From Williamsia muralis NBRC 105860 (GTDB lineage: Bacteria > Actinomycetota > Actinomycetes > Mycobacteriales > Mycobacteriaceae): a stretch of DNA of 64,000 nt. Position numbers and translations under genes: made by a program. The stretch is taken from NCBI RefSeq assembly GCF_001598915.1, contig NZ_BDAP01000008.1, positions 1 through 64,000 of the forward strand, written 5' to 3'. This document shows positions 9,309 to 17,860 of the stretch, one piece after another (the stretch's first letter is position 1; each line of letters starts with the position of its first letter). The notes under the pieces were generated by a model, which did not search any database, had not been told where the DNA came from, and saw only the letters and a list, made by a program, of their open reading frames with translations.

Positions 9309-9431
9309 ATGGGGGATAAGCGGGAACGAAACAGCTCAGTCGCGCTGTACGTGCGCATCGTTTTATTGGGTATCGTGCTGATCGCCTTCGGGCTGCTCGT
9401 GGCTTTTAGCACCACAGTTCCAAGTCCATAG
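9309..9431 (+). CDS. 40-residue single-pass membrane peptide
   Basis: ATG 9309 to TAG 9429. The product starts with a charged stretch (MGDKRERNSS) and then a hydrophobic helix (IVLLGIVLIAFGLLVAF), ending STTVPSP. This charged-then-hydrophobic layout is typical of small regulatory or stress membrane proteins. A GGTGGGG lies about 13 bp upstream. No family recognised. Confidence 0.4.
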   Translation: MGDKRERNSSVALYVRIVLLGIVLIAFGLLVAFSTTVPSP

Positions 9432-9535
9432 AGTGGGCGCCCAAACCCGCGATCGGGGGTGTGTCCGGTGCGGAGGGGGGGCGGTCGGAAGCTGTGGGCG
9501 AGTATCAGCAAATGCAGGCGCCCGTATCTGGGCGT

Positions 9536-9793
9536 CTACGCTCGGTTGCCGGTGCGAGTGGGGTTGGTGAGTGCTGCGAGACCGCTGTCGTAGACGCCGT
9601 TACTTCGGGCTCGTATGGCCCATTTGCGAATGTTGAACTGGCTGCCGCACTCAAGTTCCTGACAGTCGTAGCCAGACACTCTCTGGTGCAATGAGTCTCC
9701 GCCTGCTCGATCGTCGTAAGCCACGTCAGCGAGCATCCGACCCCCGCAGTTTGGGCAGGGTGCGTCGGTGCTCAGGTAGTCATGGTCGATCAT
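9536..9793 (-). CDS. small zinc-ribbon-like protein
   Basis: 85 residues. CPNCGG near residue 13 and YDCQELECGS near residue 43 give two cysteine pairs, as in a zinc ribbon. Start ATG 9793 is well supported by GGAGG 9 bp upstream. Stand-alone gene in block B-C. DNA-, RNA- or protein-binding role unknown. Confidence 0.55.
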   Translation of the reverse strand: MIDHDYLSTDAPCPNCGGRMLADVAYDDRAGGDSLHQRVSGYDCQELECGSQFNIRKWAIRARSNGVYDSGLAALTNPTRTGNRA

Positions 9794-10166
9794 GGTTGGT
9801 GACCTCCACTAATGTGATGTAGAACACATACTTTACCGCCTTGGTGACGTGGTGTGCAGCTAGCCGGGCAGATGGACCTAGCGAGCGGGATGGCCAATCG
9901 TGGTGCGCCGCACCCGATACCGCTTGTCGCGATACCGGGTGCGGTTACCGGAAGGGTTGGGTCTTCCGGCATCAGTGATTCGGTGCTGTTGGGCGCGCGG
10001 ATGGAGCTGGACACACAATTAGGCACGCTGATTTGATCGGCAAAATGCGGCCGCGAGGTTCCATCGAGGAAAGCGTGAGTCGAACGGGTGGCGGCTGTTT
10101 CACCGGGGAGTTTGGACACCCTTGCAAGTTGGGTGAGAATCACTAGATCGTGCCGCAGTATGGATT
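9794..10166. other. no supported gene
   Basis: Frames on both strands are open because of base composition, but none has a recognisable domain, a coherent hydrophobic pattern or a good start. Confidence 0.35.
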
Positions 10167-10210
10167 GCTGCCCTGGGGCCGGGGTTTGGGGCACTCGGCC
10201 CCAGGGCAGC
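10167..10210. terminator. 15-bp perfect inverted repeat
   Basis: GCTGCCCTGGGGCCG (10167-10181) and CGGCCCCAGGGCAGC (10196-10210) form a perfect 15-bp stem with a 14-nt loop. There is no T-run after it. It could be a strong terminator, or an end or recombination structure of a lost element, since it sits among gene remnants. Confidence 0.5.
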
Positions 10211-10363
10211 AAAGTGGCGACGCCGGTTGGAGGTCCAGCTTCGCCCAATCGGACGTTACCCAACCGTGGCCTGTGGCGCTCGGCGAGAGGAGCTGGCGCC
10301 CGCGGAATCCCTGAATTTTATTTTGTATTCCGAAACTCCTCCATGGGTGGCATTCTGCCGCTT

Positions 10364-10708
10364 TTAGGGTGCCGCCCCGAGCGGTCTGAGGTCTGGGTCG
10401 GCGCCCGGGGCGGCACGGGCACACGGCGCGGCGTAGGTGTGCGACGGGGTTGCACCAGTCGCGGTGGCCGTGTCGCCAAAGTTCCACGAGTGCGACACGA
10501 CCGAGCCATCGGTTTCGGTGGAGGTCGAGCCGTTGAACGCGACGGTGAGTTCGTCGGCGACGTAGGTGAACTCCGCCAGCGTTCTCAAGGCAGAGTCGCC
10601 GTGCCGGGCCGGTGGTTGCGGTTGTGGTTGCTGGCCATCTGGATGGTCCCGTTGATCGGGGCCGCCGGATGGTGGCTTTACCTGCGTTATGTCAAGTTGA
10701 CTTGACAT
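10364..10708 (-). pseudogene. PKD-domain fragment
   Basis: The minus-strand frame contains the PKD signature FTYVADELTVAFNGSTSTET followed by DGSVVSHSWNFGD and ATPSHTYAAP, i.e. one almost complete polycystic-kidney-disease repeat as found in secreted carbohydrate- or protein-degrading enzymes. There is no signal peptide or catalytic domain. The N-terminal extension (MSSQLDITQV) is read from dif-like site C. It is therefore a fragment joined to the site, not a functional gene. Confidence 0.55.
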
Positions 10709-10770
10709 AATCTATCCTATCGGCGCGTAATCAATTGCGCTGCAACGTGTTTTGTCACCGGTGACGAAAG
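10646..10770 (+). repeat. dif-like site C (full length)
   Basis: Left flank with an open frame VPLIGAAGWWLYLRYVKLT ending at TGA. The 16-bp repeat GTCAAGT-TG-ACTTGAC spans 10691-10706. Core: ACTTGACATAA (10700-10710), spacer TCTATC, CTATCGGCG. Then the inverted repeat TTGC-GCT-GCAA and distal palindrome TTTGTCACC/GGTGACGAAA (10751-10769). One of the most complete copies. Confidence 0.85.
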
Positions 10771-11053
10771 GCAAAGGGAATCACGCTCGGTTCGCTGGCC
10801 ACAAGGCCATCAGGAAGACCCCGGAGTTCGCCTCACCAATGCAGTCAGGTACGTCGACTCGTGGAGCAACGAGTGCGTTACTTGCACACCCGAAACGCGC
10901 TCCATCAGCGCCATGACGGCAGCTTCGGTGTGTACGGTCGCCGGAAACTGAGAGGCGCCCAAATCCGCCGATCTCTTCTAGCCAGGGCACTACGCGTCCG
11001 GGTTGTTGTGGACACCAGCGGTGCACGTGCTGTGCCTGGACGACGGCGACGGT

Positions 11054-11737
11054 TTAGCCGGTTTGAGCGTTGACGAGTAGTCGGCCGTCGCCGAGTTCTA
11101 AGACAGCGTCCATGTCGGACAGATGTGTGCGGTCGTGGGTGACCACAACGGTTGCAGTGCCATTGGTATGGGTCAGGGTGGTGACAAGATTGAGGATCGC
11201 TGCTCCGCGCTGGTGGTCGAGTGCGCTGGTGGGTTCGTCGACCAGCAGCACTGCGGGGTTGCTCATCAAGGCTCTGGCGATATTGACCCGCTGCCGTTGC
11301 CCACCGGACAGTTGATGCGGCCTCTTGTGCGCGTGATCGCCTAGACCGACAGCGTCGAGCAGCGTGAGCGCGTGCGTTGCTGCGCCGCGGGGGGAGTGTC
11401 CATCGAGGTGGGCGATGACCTGCAGTTGCTCGACGGCGGTCAACGACGGCAACAGATTGGGCTGTTGAAATACGGTCCCGATCTTGTTGCGCCGCAGTGT
11501 CGTCAATTCTCCGCGGGTCATTGCGGCAGTCGGTGTTCCGTCGATGACGACGTGTCCGCTGTCGGGTGTGATCAAGGTGGCCGCCACGGCGAGCAAGCTG
11601 GATTTGCCGGAGCCGGACGGGCCGATGACGGCGGTCATCGTGCCCTTCTCGACGTGCAGATCGACGCTGTCCAGCGCGGTCAGCCGGGCGTCGCCGTCGG
11701 GGTAGGTAAGGGTGATGTTAGTCAGATGCAGGCTCAT
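11054..11737 (-). CDS. ABC transporter ATPase (MacB/LolD type)
   Basis: 227 residues. Walker A GPSGSGKSS (about 39-47), signature LSGGQRQR (about 143-150), Walker B VLLVDEPTSALD and switch histidine VVVTHD make a complete nucleotide-binding domain of the lipoprotein/antimicrobial-peptide exporter class. Its start overlaps the stop of the permease gene by 4 bp (ATGA), so both are co-translated. Divergent from the two-component system, a common arrangement for envelope-stress or peptide-resistance exporters. Confidence 0.92.
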   Translation of the reverse strand: MSLHLTNITLTYPDGDARLTALDSVDLHVEKGTMTAVIGPSGSGKSSLLAVAATLITPDSGHVVIDGTPTAAMTRGELTTLRRNKIGTVFQQPNLLPSLTAVEQLQVIAHLDGHSPRGAATHALTLLDAVGLGDHAHKRPHQLSGGQRQRVNIARALMSNPAVLLVDEPTSALDHQRGAAILNLVTTLTHTNGTATVVVTHDRTHLSDMDAVLELGDGRLLVNAQTG

Positions 11738-12816
11738 CGTGCGCTCCCGAGTGCGGTGAGGGGGTCAACGGAGGTGATTCGATTGATGGATAGTCCGGCG
11801 CCGGCTGCGCCGAGGACGATGATGATCAACGCGGGTATAGCCACGGTGCCGATGTCGAGTACGAACGGCACAGGGCCGCTGACGAGTGCGCCCACTGCTG
11901 CGGCCAACCCTGTTCCGATGGCGGTGCCGACGGTAAGAAGTGCGACGGCTTGACCGAGGGCATCTCGAAGCAGGTACGCGGTGGACGCTCCGAGGGCTTT
12001 GAGTACCGCGACGTCGCCACTGCGCTGGATGGTCCACACGGTGAAGAACGCCCCGATGACAAGTGCGGAGATAGCGAAGAGGAAGGCGCGCATCAGTTGC
12101 AGCGAACCGTTTTCCGAGCTGTAGGAGCCGACGGCGGACTTGGCGTCCGCTGTGGGCACCGTGTCGGTGCCGATCCGCTCGTCGGCCGCGGTGAGGTCGG
12201 CGTCGGAGACAGTGCTCAACCCGACCACCGTCGCGCGTAGTGGGCCGTCGGACGCTCCGCCGGACAGGGTCTGCCATGCCTGCAAGTCCATGTAGATCAC
12301 CGGCGTGTGGCTGTAGGAGGCGTCGCCGGCGATCGCGGCGACCGACAGCCGCTGTCCACCGAGGATGATGTGGTCGCCGGCACCGGCGTCGAGCTCGTTG
12401 GCGGCCGACGTCGACAGGATTGCGGTGTCGGCGTCGATTCGGTCCGATTCCGGTGCCAGCGTTGAGCCTGGTTGCACGCCGAAGGCAGAGATCGAGGCGC
12501 TGCGCGACCCGGCTTCGGCTTTGGTAGTGGTGATGCCGAGTGGTTCGGCTCGCTGCACTCCGTCCACGGCGGCCCACTGCTGCCATGTGGATTCAGTGAC
12601 GGTGCTATCGGTGAAGGACACCGACTTGCCCTCTGTCGGCGCTGCGAACGTCAGATGGTCAGCCGGCAATTCGGTGATCGCCGACGTGCTTTCTTTGCCC
12701 AATCCTGCGGTGAGTCCGGACAACAGGCCGACCAACATGGTGATCAGGACGATGACGGTTCCCATCAGGGCGAACCGCCCCTTGGCGAATCGGAGGTCTC
12801 TCCATGCGACGAACAC
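11734..12816 (-). CDS. FtsX-like ABC transporter permease
   Basis: About 360 residues from GTG 12816 (FVAWRDLRFAKGRFALMG). One membrane helix lies near residue 20, then an extracytoplasmic domain of about 200 residues and three C-terminal helices (ALVIGAFFTVWT, ALLTVGTAIGTGLAAAVGAL, ALIIIVLGAAGAGLSI). This is the FtsX/MacB core topology. GTG is preceded by GCAGAAGAGA. It pairs with the ATPase at 11054 and is separated by about 180 bp from the divergent kinase gene, which probably shares its control region. Confidence 0.88.
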   Translation of the reverse strand: MFVAWRDLRFAKGRFALMGTVIVLITMLVGLLSGLTAGLGKESTSAITELPADHLTFAAPTEGKSVSFTDSTVTESTWQQWAAVDGVQRAEPLGITTTKAEAGSRSASISAFGVQPGSTLAPESDRIDADTAILSTSAANELDAGAGDHIILGGQRLSVAAIAGDASYSHTPVIYMDLQAWQTLSGGASDGPLRATVVGLSTVSDADLTAADERIGTDTVPTADAKSAVGSYSSENGSLQLMRAFLFAISALVIGAFFTVWTIQRSGDVAVLKALGASTAYLLRDALGQAVALLTVGTAIGTGLAAAVGALVSGPVPFVLDIGTVAIPALIIIVLGAAGAGLSINRITSVDPLTALGSAR

Positions 12817-12999
12817 GTCTCTTCTGCCTTTCTTGCAGACGACCGGATCAGGTGCCCGGTGACTGTGTTCAACCCTCGCCTGAGCCGGGGTGCGGGGGCA
12901 TCGACCGGGAGAGTGCATCCTGAGAGCCGGAAGGATCAGAGCCGGTTACATCTTTTGGCTGATGTCGACGAGAGTGAACCGCATAGCCTGGACACTGTT

Positions 13000-14181
13000 A
13001 TGGATCCGTCGACGCTCGCCCCTGTCATGCGCAGCCTGCGCGGGTGCCTACATCTGATGATGGGGGCACTGCTGACGCTGTCGGTCGTGCGTGCGGTCCA
13101 GCAACGCGGACCGCACCTAGCGATTGTCATCGTTCTTGCCGTGGCTCTGGGCGTGATCTATTCAGTGGGCGCAGCTTGGCCGAGAGTGCGTAACTCCGGG
13201 GCGACGGCGGCGGGATGGCTACTGGCGGTCGGGGCTGCGTGGGCGGCGTTGCTCGTGGTGAGCCCGGAGGCCGTGTACCTGGCGTTCCCATTGTTCTTTC
13301 TCGAGCTCCACCTCCTGTCCACGCGGTGGGGCTTGACAGCCGTCGTCGTCACGACTATCACGGCGATCGCTGGATTTTGCTGGCATCAAGGGGGTTTCGC
13401 GGTCGGTGCGGTGGTCGGGCCCTCGCTCGGCGCCGCGGTGGCGATCGCGGTCGTTCTCGGTTACCAGGCGCTCTACCGGGAGAGCGAACAGCGGCGCACG
13501 CTCATCGAAGAGCTGACCGCTGCCCGTGGAGAACTGGCAGCTGCGGAACACGAGGCCGGGGTACTAGCGGAACGTGAACGGCTGGCCCGCGAAATCCATG
13601 ACACCCTAGCTCAGGGTTTGTCCAGCATCCATTTGTTGCTCCGCGCGGCGGAACGCCTACTCCCCGAGCGTCCGGACGAGGCGAACAAGCATGTCGTCCA
13701 GGCCCGAGTGACAGCGTCGAGCAATCTCGAAGAGGCACGCCGCTTCGTTCGTGCGCTCACACCGCCGGATCTGGAGAACGGCTCACTGCCCTCGGCGTTG
13801 GAACGATTGTGCGCCCGCACTTCGGCGGCTACCGGTCTACCGGTCGATTGGCAGCTGTCAGGTGTTCCGGTGCCCCTCCAGACAGCACACGAGGTTGCGC
13901 TGCTGCGCATCGCCCAGTCTGCGCTGGCGAATGCCACGCAGCATGCTGATGCCACCCGGGCGGCGGTCACCCTGAGCTACATGGACACCGAGGTGGCGCT
14001 CGACGTCGTCGACGATGGTGCGGGCTTCGAACCCGACACCGTCAGCAAGGGGGATCGCGGCTTCGGGCTGCCCGGAATGAGAGCTCGCGCTGATGCACTG
14101 CGCGGCACCCTGGCGGTGGAATCGGGACACGGCGAGGGCACAGCCGTCGCCATCACTGTGCCGTTGCAGGTGCGAACATGA
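13000..14181 (+). CDS. NarL-type sensor histidine kinase
   Basis: About 393 residues. Five to six membrane helices fill residues 10-160 without a large external domain, so it probably senses within the membrane. The HisKA_3 phosphoacceptor helix LAREIHDTLAQGLSSIHLLL places the histidine near residue 198. A HATPase domain with DDGAGFEPD and RGFGLPGMRAR follows. It overlaps the response regulator by 4 bp (ATGA). Likely controls the divergent ABC exporter. The ATG at 13000 opens just before the first helix; a longer frame upstream is ignored. Confidence 0.9.
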   Translation: MDPSTLAPVMRSLRGCLHLMMGALLTLSVVRAVQQRGPHLAIVIVLAVALGVIYSVGAAWPRVRNSGATAAGWLLAVGAAWAALLVVSPEAVYLAFPLFFLELHLLSTRWGLTAVVVTTITAIAGFCWHQGGFAVGAVVGPSLGAAVAIAVVLGYQALYRESEQRRTLIEELTAARGELAAAEHEAGVLAERERLAREIHDTLAQGLSSIHLLLRAAERLLPERPDEANKHVVQARVTASSNLEEARRFVRALTPPDLENGSLPSALERLCARTSAATGLPVDWQLSGVPVPLQTAHEVALLRIAQSALANATQHADATRAAVTLSYMDTEVALDVVDDGAGFEPDTVSKGDRGFGLPGMRARADALRGTLAVESGHGEGTAVAITVPLQVRT

Positions 14182-14810
14182 TCCGCCTCCTCCTGGCCGA
14201 CGACCATCCGATAGTTCGCGCTGGGTTGCGTGCGGTGCTCGAGACCGAGCCAGACTTTTCGATCATTGCCGAGGCGACGACTGCCGAGCAGGCGATCGAA
14301 TTGTCCAGGGAACTCGAGGTCGACGTGGTACTGATGGACCTGCAATTCGGCCCCGGAATGCACGGCGTCGACGCCATCGCCCGCATCGCAACCCTCCCCG
14401 ACGCACCGTATGTCCTGGTCTTGACGACCTACGACACCGATGCCGACATTCTCGCCGCCATCGAAGCCGGCGCCGTGGGTTACTTACTCAAAGACGCGCC
14501 GCCCGATGATCTCTCTGCCGCGGTGCGCACCGCGGCAGCGGGCGGATCGGCGCTTGCGCCTGCTGTCGCATCGCGACTGATGGACCGAATGCGGGCACCC
14601 GGAAACACACTGACGTTGCGCGAGATCGAAGTGCTGCAGTTAGTGGCAGACGGACATTCCAACGTGCAGATCAGCCAGCAGCTGTTCTTGAGTCAGGCCA
14701 CCGTCAAGTCTCATCTGGCGCACATCTACACGAAGCTGGGCGTCGATTCACGGACCTCGGCCGTGGCAGCAGCAGCATCGAGAGGCTTGATCCGCCACGG
14801 CCAACACTAA
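14178..14810 (+). CDS. NarL/LuxR-family response regulator
   Basis: 210 residues. The receiver domain has the acidic pocket ADD at 7-9 and phosphoacceptor Asp54 (VVLMDLQFG), with the conserved Lys in YLLKDAPPDDL. The C-terminal GerE-type HTH reads LTLREIEVLQLVADGHSN. Start ATG overlaps the kinase stop. Last gene of block C-D, about 180 bp before site D. Confidence 0.93.
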   Translation: MIRLLLADDHPIVRAGLRAVLETEPDFSIIAEATTAEQAIELSRELEVDVVLMDLQFGPGMHGVDAIARIATLPDAPYVLVLTTYDTDADILAAIEAGAVGYLLKDAPPDDLSAAVRTAAAGGSALAPAVASRLMDRMRAPGNTLTLREIEVLQLVADGHSNVQISQQLFLSQATVKSHLAHIYTKLGVDSRTSAVAAAASRGLIRHGQH

Positions 14811-14986
14811 TTACAGCTCGTACCCGATGATTGAAGGGATTATGGAGGTTCCTTCACGCCGTAATCTCCTGTCATGGGTGCGCTTTGTGCGCCCGCCGTT
14901 GGGGCTGCTCAGCAGGCTCAAGTGAGGTCGACCATCCGCAAGTGAGCCGCAGGGAATCGTGCATCCGATGCAATACTGCCGACTCC

Positions 14987-15040
14987 AGTTGACCTAATCT
15001 ATATTAGCAGCGAAACCCGTTGCTTTGCAGAGATATTCGG
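14987..15040 (+). repeat. dif-like site D (degenerate)
   Basis: AGTTGACCTAA (14987-14997), spacer TCTATA, TTAGCAGCGAA (15004-15014), then CGTTGCTTTGCAG, matching the small inverted repeat of the other copies. The distal palindrome has decayed (TTCGGTTTGTTCC). Only about 100 bp separate it from site E, so D-E is an empty interval. Confidence 0.7.
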
Positions 15041-15043
15041 TTT

Positions 15044-15166
15044 GTTCCATTGATCGGAGCTGGCGCATGGTGGCTATACCTGCGCCGCGTCAAGTTTACT
15101 TGACATAATATATATTATCGGCGTAATCAATTGTGGCACAGTACATTTTGTCACCAGTGACGAAAC
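15044..15166 (+). repeat. dif-like site E (full length)
   Basis: Left flank frame VPLIGAGAWWLYLRRVKFT ending at TGA. Inverted repeat GTCAAGT-TT-ACTTGAC (15089-15104). Core: ACTTGACATAA (15098-15108), TATATA, TTATCGGCGTA (15115-15125). Then AATTGTGGCACAGT and distal palindrome TTTGTCAC-CA-GTGACGAAA (15147-15165). On the reverse strand the core reads CGCCGATAAT...ATTATGTCAAGT, very close to the actinobacterial chromosomal dif consensus as I remember it. Confidence 0.88.
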
Positions 15167-15273
15167 GCTACGCGATCCGGGAGTCGCGTTGCCCGACCTG
15201 CGCCCGGCTCGCGCGTCGCGGGTCCTGGCACAGCTTCAAATGGCTCTAGCTCCGCAGTGATAGAACAGGTACC

Positions 15274-15684
15274 GTGAATCGGACAAATGACGCAGAACGG
15301 ACAGTTGCCTCAGCGATCGGCCTCGGCCGAATCATATGGGGCGCGACGACAGCACTGGCACCGGCCCGCGTTCATCGCGTCCTCGGGGTCGACTACCCCG
15401 GGCCAGACCGCGGCATCTGGATTAGAGCATTCGGCGTTCGCGATATCATCCTTGGCGCTGCGGCCCTTCACCCCGATCAGACCGTTAGACGATTAGTACT
15501 GCAGGCCGGTATCGCGATGGACCTTGTGGATGCGGGCGTAGTCATCGCGGCCGCCCGCAACGGCGTCCCCCGCCGAGCCGCTGGAGTCGGGGTCCTACTT
15601 GCTGGTGGTACTGCGGTCGTGGCAGCCATAGGACCTTCGCTGCTACGCCAATCGGTCCGGGACAAATCCTGCCATCGCAGCTAA
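15274..15684 (+). CDS. DUF4267-like small membrane protein
   Basis: 136 residues from GTG 15274. Hydrophobic helices at about 13-30, 55-70, 78-95 and 105-120. Conserved-looking segments are LGRIIWGATTALAPARVHRV, GVDYPGPDRGIWIRAFGVRD and LVDAGVVIAAARNGVPRRAA, matching the small four-helix DUF4267 type of actinobacterial membrane proteins. Function unknown. It lies about 105 bp after site E and ends immediately before degenerate site E2, so it forms a one-gene cassette. A second, frameshifted copy lies at 24172. Confidence 0.7.
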   Translation: MNRTNDAERTVASAIGLGRIIWGATTALAPARVHRVLGVDYPGPDRGIWIRAFGVRDIILGAAALHPDQTVRRLVLQAGIAMDLVDAGVVIAAARNGVPRRAAGVGVLLAGGTAVVAAIGPSLLRQSVRDKSCHRS

Positions 15685-15685
15685 C

Positions 15686-15710
15686 CCGACGTAAACTCAA
15701 TCTCGGCTTT
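15686..15710 (+). repeat. dif-like site E2 (degenerate)
   Basis: CCGACGTAA-ACTCAA-TCTCGGC aligns with the core pattern (GACATAA, 6-bp spacer, TTATCGGC). It sits just after the stop of the DUF4267-like gene. The second gene copy is followed at the same place by site G (CCGACGCAG-TATTTG-CTATCGGCG), which supports this reading despite the decay. Confidence 0.5.
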
Positions 15711-15809
15711 AACTAGGACAAGTCCAGAAACATGAGCAGATCTGTGTCACTGCATTGTTCGACGATTCTTCGCACAATATTGCTCTATCCGGGCTGGCTC
15801 GCATCCCGG

Positions 15810-16232
15810 CTAGTAGTTGCTCGTACACGTCCGGAGGGCATCGGCAGTGATTGTGGGTACCTCGCATGAAATTTGCACCCATTCTTTGCCGCCGTCGCGG
15901 GACCTATCTAGGAAAACTTCGACGGTTGAGGCGCTTTCAGCCGTCCGATAGTACGTTCTGATCGGGTCACCCTCGGTCGTAAAGGCAGTGACGCTCAGCT
16001 CCGCGCCCTTCCCGTAGCGGCTCCTCAGGAGGCAGTCCACAATTGACTGCGGGTACAACTCGGCGAGGGTGGAATCGGGCCCTTTAGCTGTGGTCTCCCC
16101 GCAACTAGGCAGCGTCGAGCGATCAACGAATGCTTGCGGTGCGGAAACTCTCGGAGCGTCCTCTTCCGCAGAACACGCGGCGGTCATCAGAACTGCCGCA
16201 ACGGTGAGGACGATGGTGCATTTGACTCGCAT
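15810..16232 (-). CDS. secreted lipoprotein, unknown function
   Basis: 140 residues. An N-terminal signal sequence ends in a lipobox (VLMTAACSAE), so it is probably lipid-anchored on the outer face of the cytoplasmic membrane. The mature part has four cysteines (SCGE, DCLL, SCEV, TCTS) that could form two disulfides. Family not recognised. It stands alone between sites E2 and F, facing left. Confidence 0.65.
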   Translation of the reverse strand: MRVKCTIVLTVAAVLMTAACSAEEDAPRVSAPQAFVDRSTLPSCGETTAKGPDSTLAELYPQSIVDCLLRSRYGKGAELSVTAFTTEGDPIRTYYRTAESASTVEVFLDRSRDGGKEWVQISCEVPTITADALRTCTSNY

Positions 16233-16369
16233 CTGACCAGCGTAGTTCGGCCTGATGAGAACTTACGGCCAGCTTCCGCCGACGCGACCGGAGGTGACTG
16301 CCAAGGCCTGACGCCCCAGGGCAACAGTCTCTCAGTAGTGACCGTCCGTGGTATCTCGACCCGTTGAAA

Positions 16370-16469
16370 ATCACTGCTATAAGAGCATTCTTACTCGTCC
16401 TACACGCCAATGCGTCTCACTAACTGCTTCCGTTTCGCAGCAACGCCTTTCGACACCAGTGACGAAAGG
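16370..16469 (+). repeat. dif-like site F (right half only)
   Basis: The distal palindrome CCTTTCGACAC-CA-GTGACGAAAGG (16446-16469, one mismatch) and the preceding GTTTCGCAGCAACG match the right half of the repeat. The core is barely recognisable (CTATAAGAGCATTCTTACTCG). Either strongly decayed or the product of a rearrangement that lost the core. Confidence 0.5.
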
Positions 16470-16667
16470 TATCCCGAACCACGGTGTAGCGGCGCCTCAG
16501 TGAGGTCGCAGCGTCGGCCGTGCGTAAGTGCACAGGTTCACGCGTTCGACGTCACGAAGATTCCGGAAGCAGCTGCGACGAGTGGTAGGTCGCCCGAGTT
16601 GGTAGACGATCGGGCCCAAGCCCAACGACGACGGACTCGCCTACCTGGCACTCTTTGCCATCGGGGG

Positions 16668-17843
16668 TCAGTTTGCTGGCTCAGTGTTGTTTTGACGGCG
16701 AATGAACTCGGCCATGCCGGGAACGGTGAAGGCTACGACCCCGCGTTCGGGTGCCCAGATTAAGCCTTTCTTGATGCAGGCGTCGCGGTGCGGTGCCACC
16801 GATTGCATGGAGCTACCCAGGGCTGTGGCGACCGCGGAGGATCGCGGTTGCTCGGTACCGCTGACAGCCATGGCGTGTAGATATCGCCGTTCGGTCTCGG
16901 TGGCGCGGAGCCACCGTGAGCTGTAGAAGCCAGAGTCGAGGGAGGCATGTCCGGTGCTCACCGCGTCTTCGGCTTCAATCACGCTGAACGGTGATCCTGT
17001 TGCCACGCGCCATAGTTCGTATCCAAACACTTGCAGGAAGTATGGGTAGCCGGCGCTGGCAGTGACCACGTAGTCAGCGGCCTCGTCGGTGACGGCTTGT
17101 CCCAGTCGGGAAATCGGCGCGACGATCGCCGCCCGTGCTTCGTCGTTGGACACTGGTCCGATGGTGCGGTAGTCGAATTGCCGTTCCGCGTAGGATCGCG
17201 CATCAGCTAAGACTTGAGGGAGGTTCGGCAGTCCCGCCCCGACCAGAAAGAACGGCCATCCCCGTTGGGCGGCACGGTGTTGGGTTGCTAGCAGGACCTG
17301 GAGCAGCGGCGCCTCGAGCTCCTGCATTTCGTCGACGAACACTCCGAACGCGTTGCCTTCTTTGCGCAGTTCATCGCATAGCTCTTCCACGAGATCTTCG
17401 AACTCCACCCCCAGCGATGCTTGCGGTGGCGGCGCTGCTTTGGACACGCTGACTCCCGTGCCGAACGCGGTCGCTGACACCGAGAACTCTTCGGTCATCG
17501 ACCGGAGTCGGTCCACGATCGACCGGGCGAACTTTCGGCGTCGAAGCGCCCGGGTGACGTCTTTGGAGATTCGCCGGCGCAGGGCTTCGGCGCCTTCCTG
17601 ACTTGTCTGTGCTTCGACTTCGACAACGACCCAGTCGTTACGCCGGGCTTGGTCAGCCATGGTCGCCAACAACGTCGTTTTTCCCACACCACGCAGCCCT
17701 TGCAGCATCAACCCACGGTCGTAGCGGCGTTGCTTGACCCGCGCGACAAGCAGATCGAAACGCTCCAGTTCCCGAGTACGCCCTACCAGCTCAGGCGGAC
17801 GAGTACCCGAACCGGGCGTGAAGGGATTGAGGCCAGATTCCAC
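16668..17843 (-). CDS. AAA-type ATPase (AAA_16/archaeal-ATPase-like)
   Basis: 391 residues. After ELVGRTRELERFDLLVAR, Walker A is GLRGVGKTT (about 49-57) and Walker B is FGVFVDEMQEL (about 166-176). This is the STAND/Orc-like ATPase layout, followed by a C-terminal winged-helix region (ETERRYLHAMAVSGTEQPRS). Proteins of this type are common in plasmids and defence islands; a specific role cannot be stated. A long inverted repeat lies directly upstream at 17861-17901 and could be its operator. Confidence 0.8.
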   Translation of the reverse strand: MESGLNPFTPGSGTRPPELVGRTRELERFDLLVARVKQRRYDRGLMLQGLRGVGKTTLLATMADQARRNDWVVVEVEAQTSQEGAEALRRRISKDVTRALRRRKFARSIVDRLRSMTEEFSVSATAFGTGVSVSKAAPPPQASLGVEFEDLVEELCDELRKEGNAFGVFVDEMQELEAPLLQVLLATQHRAAQRGWPFFLVGAGLPNLPQVLADARSYAERQFDYRTIGPVSNDEARAAIVAPISRLGQAVTDEAADYVVTASAGYPYFLQVFGYELWRVATGSPFSVIEAEDAVSTGHASLDSGFYSSRWLRATETERRYLHAMAVSGTEQPRSSAVATALGSSMQSVAPHRDACIKKGLIWAPERGVVAFTVPGMAEFIRRQNNTEPAN

Positions 17844-17860
17844 CCGCAGACACTAGCAAA

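Noticed and set aside
10088-10705. Plus-strand ORF of 205 codons ending in site C
   Set aside because: It is antisense to a clear PKD-domain fragment and mostly composition-driven. Only its last about 20 codons, shared with site E, look conserved and are reported separately.
10861-11040. Possible IS3-family OrfB fragment (FGVYGRRKLRGAQIRR)
   Set aside because: One short motif with no further support on either side; too weak to annotate.
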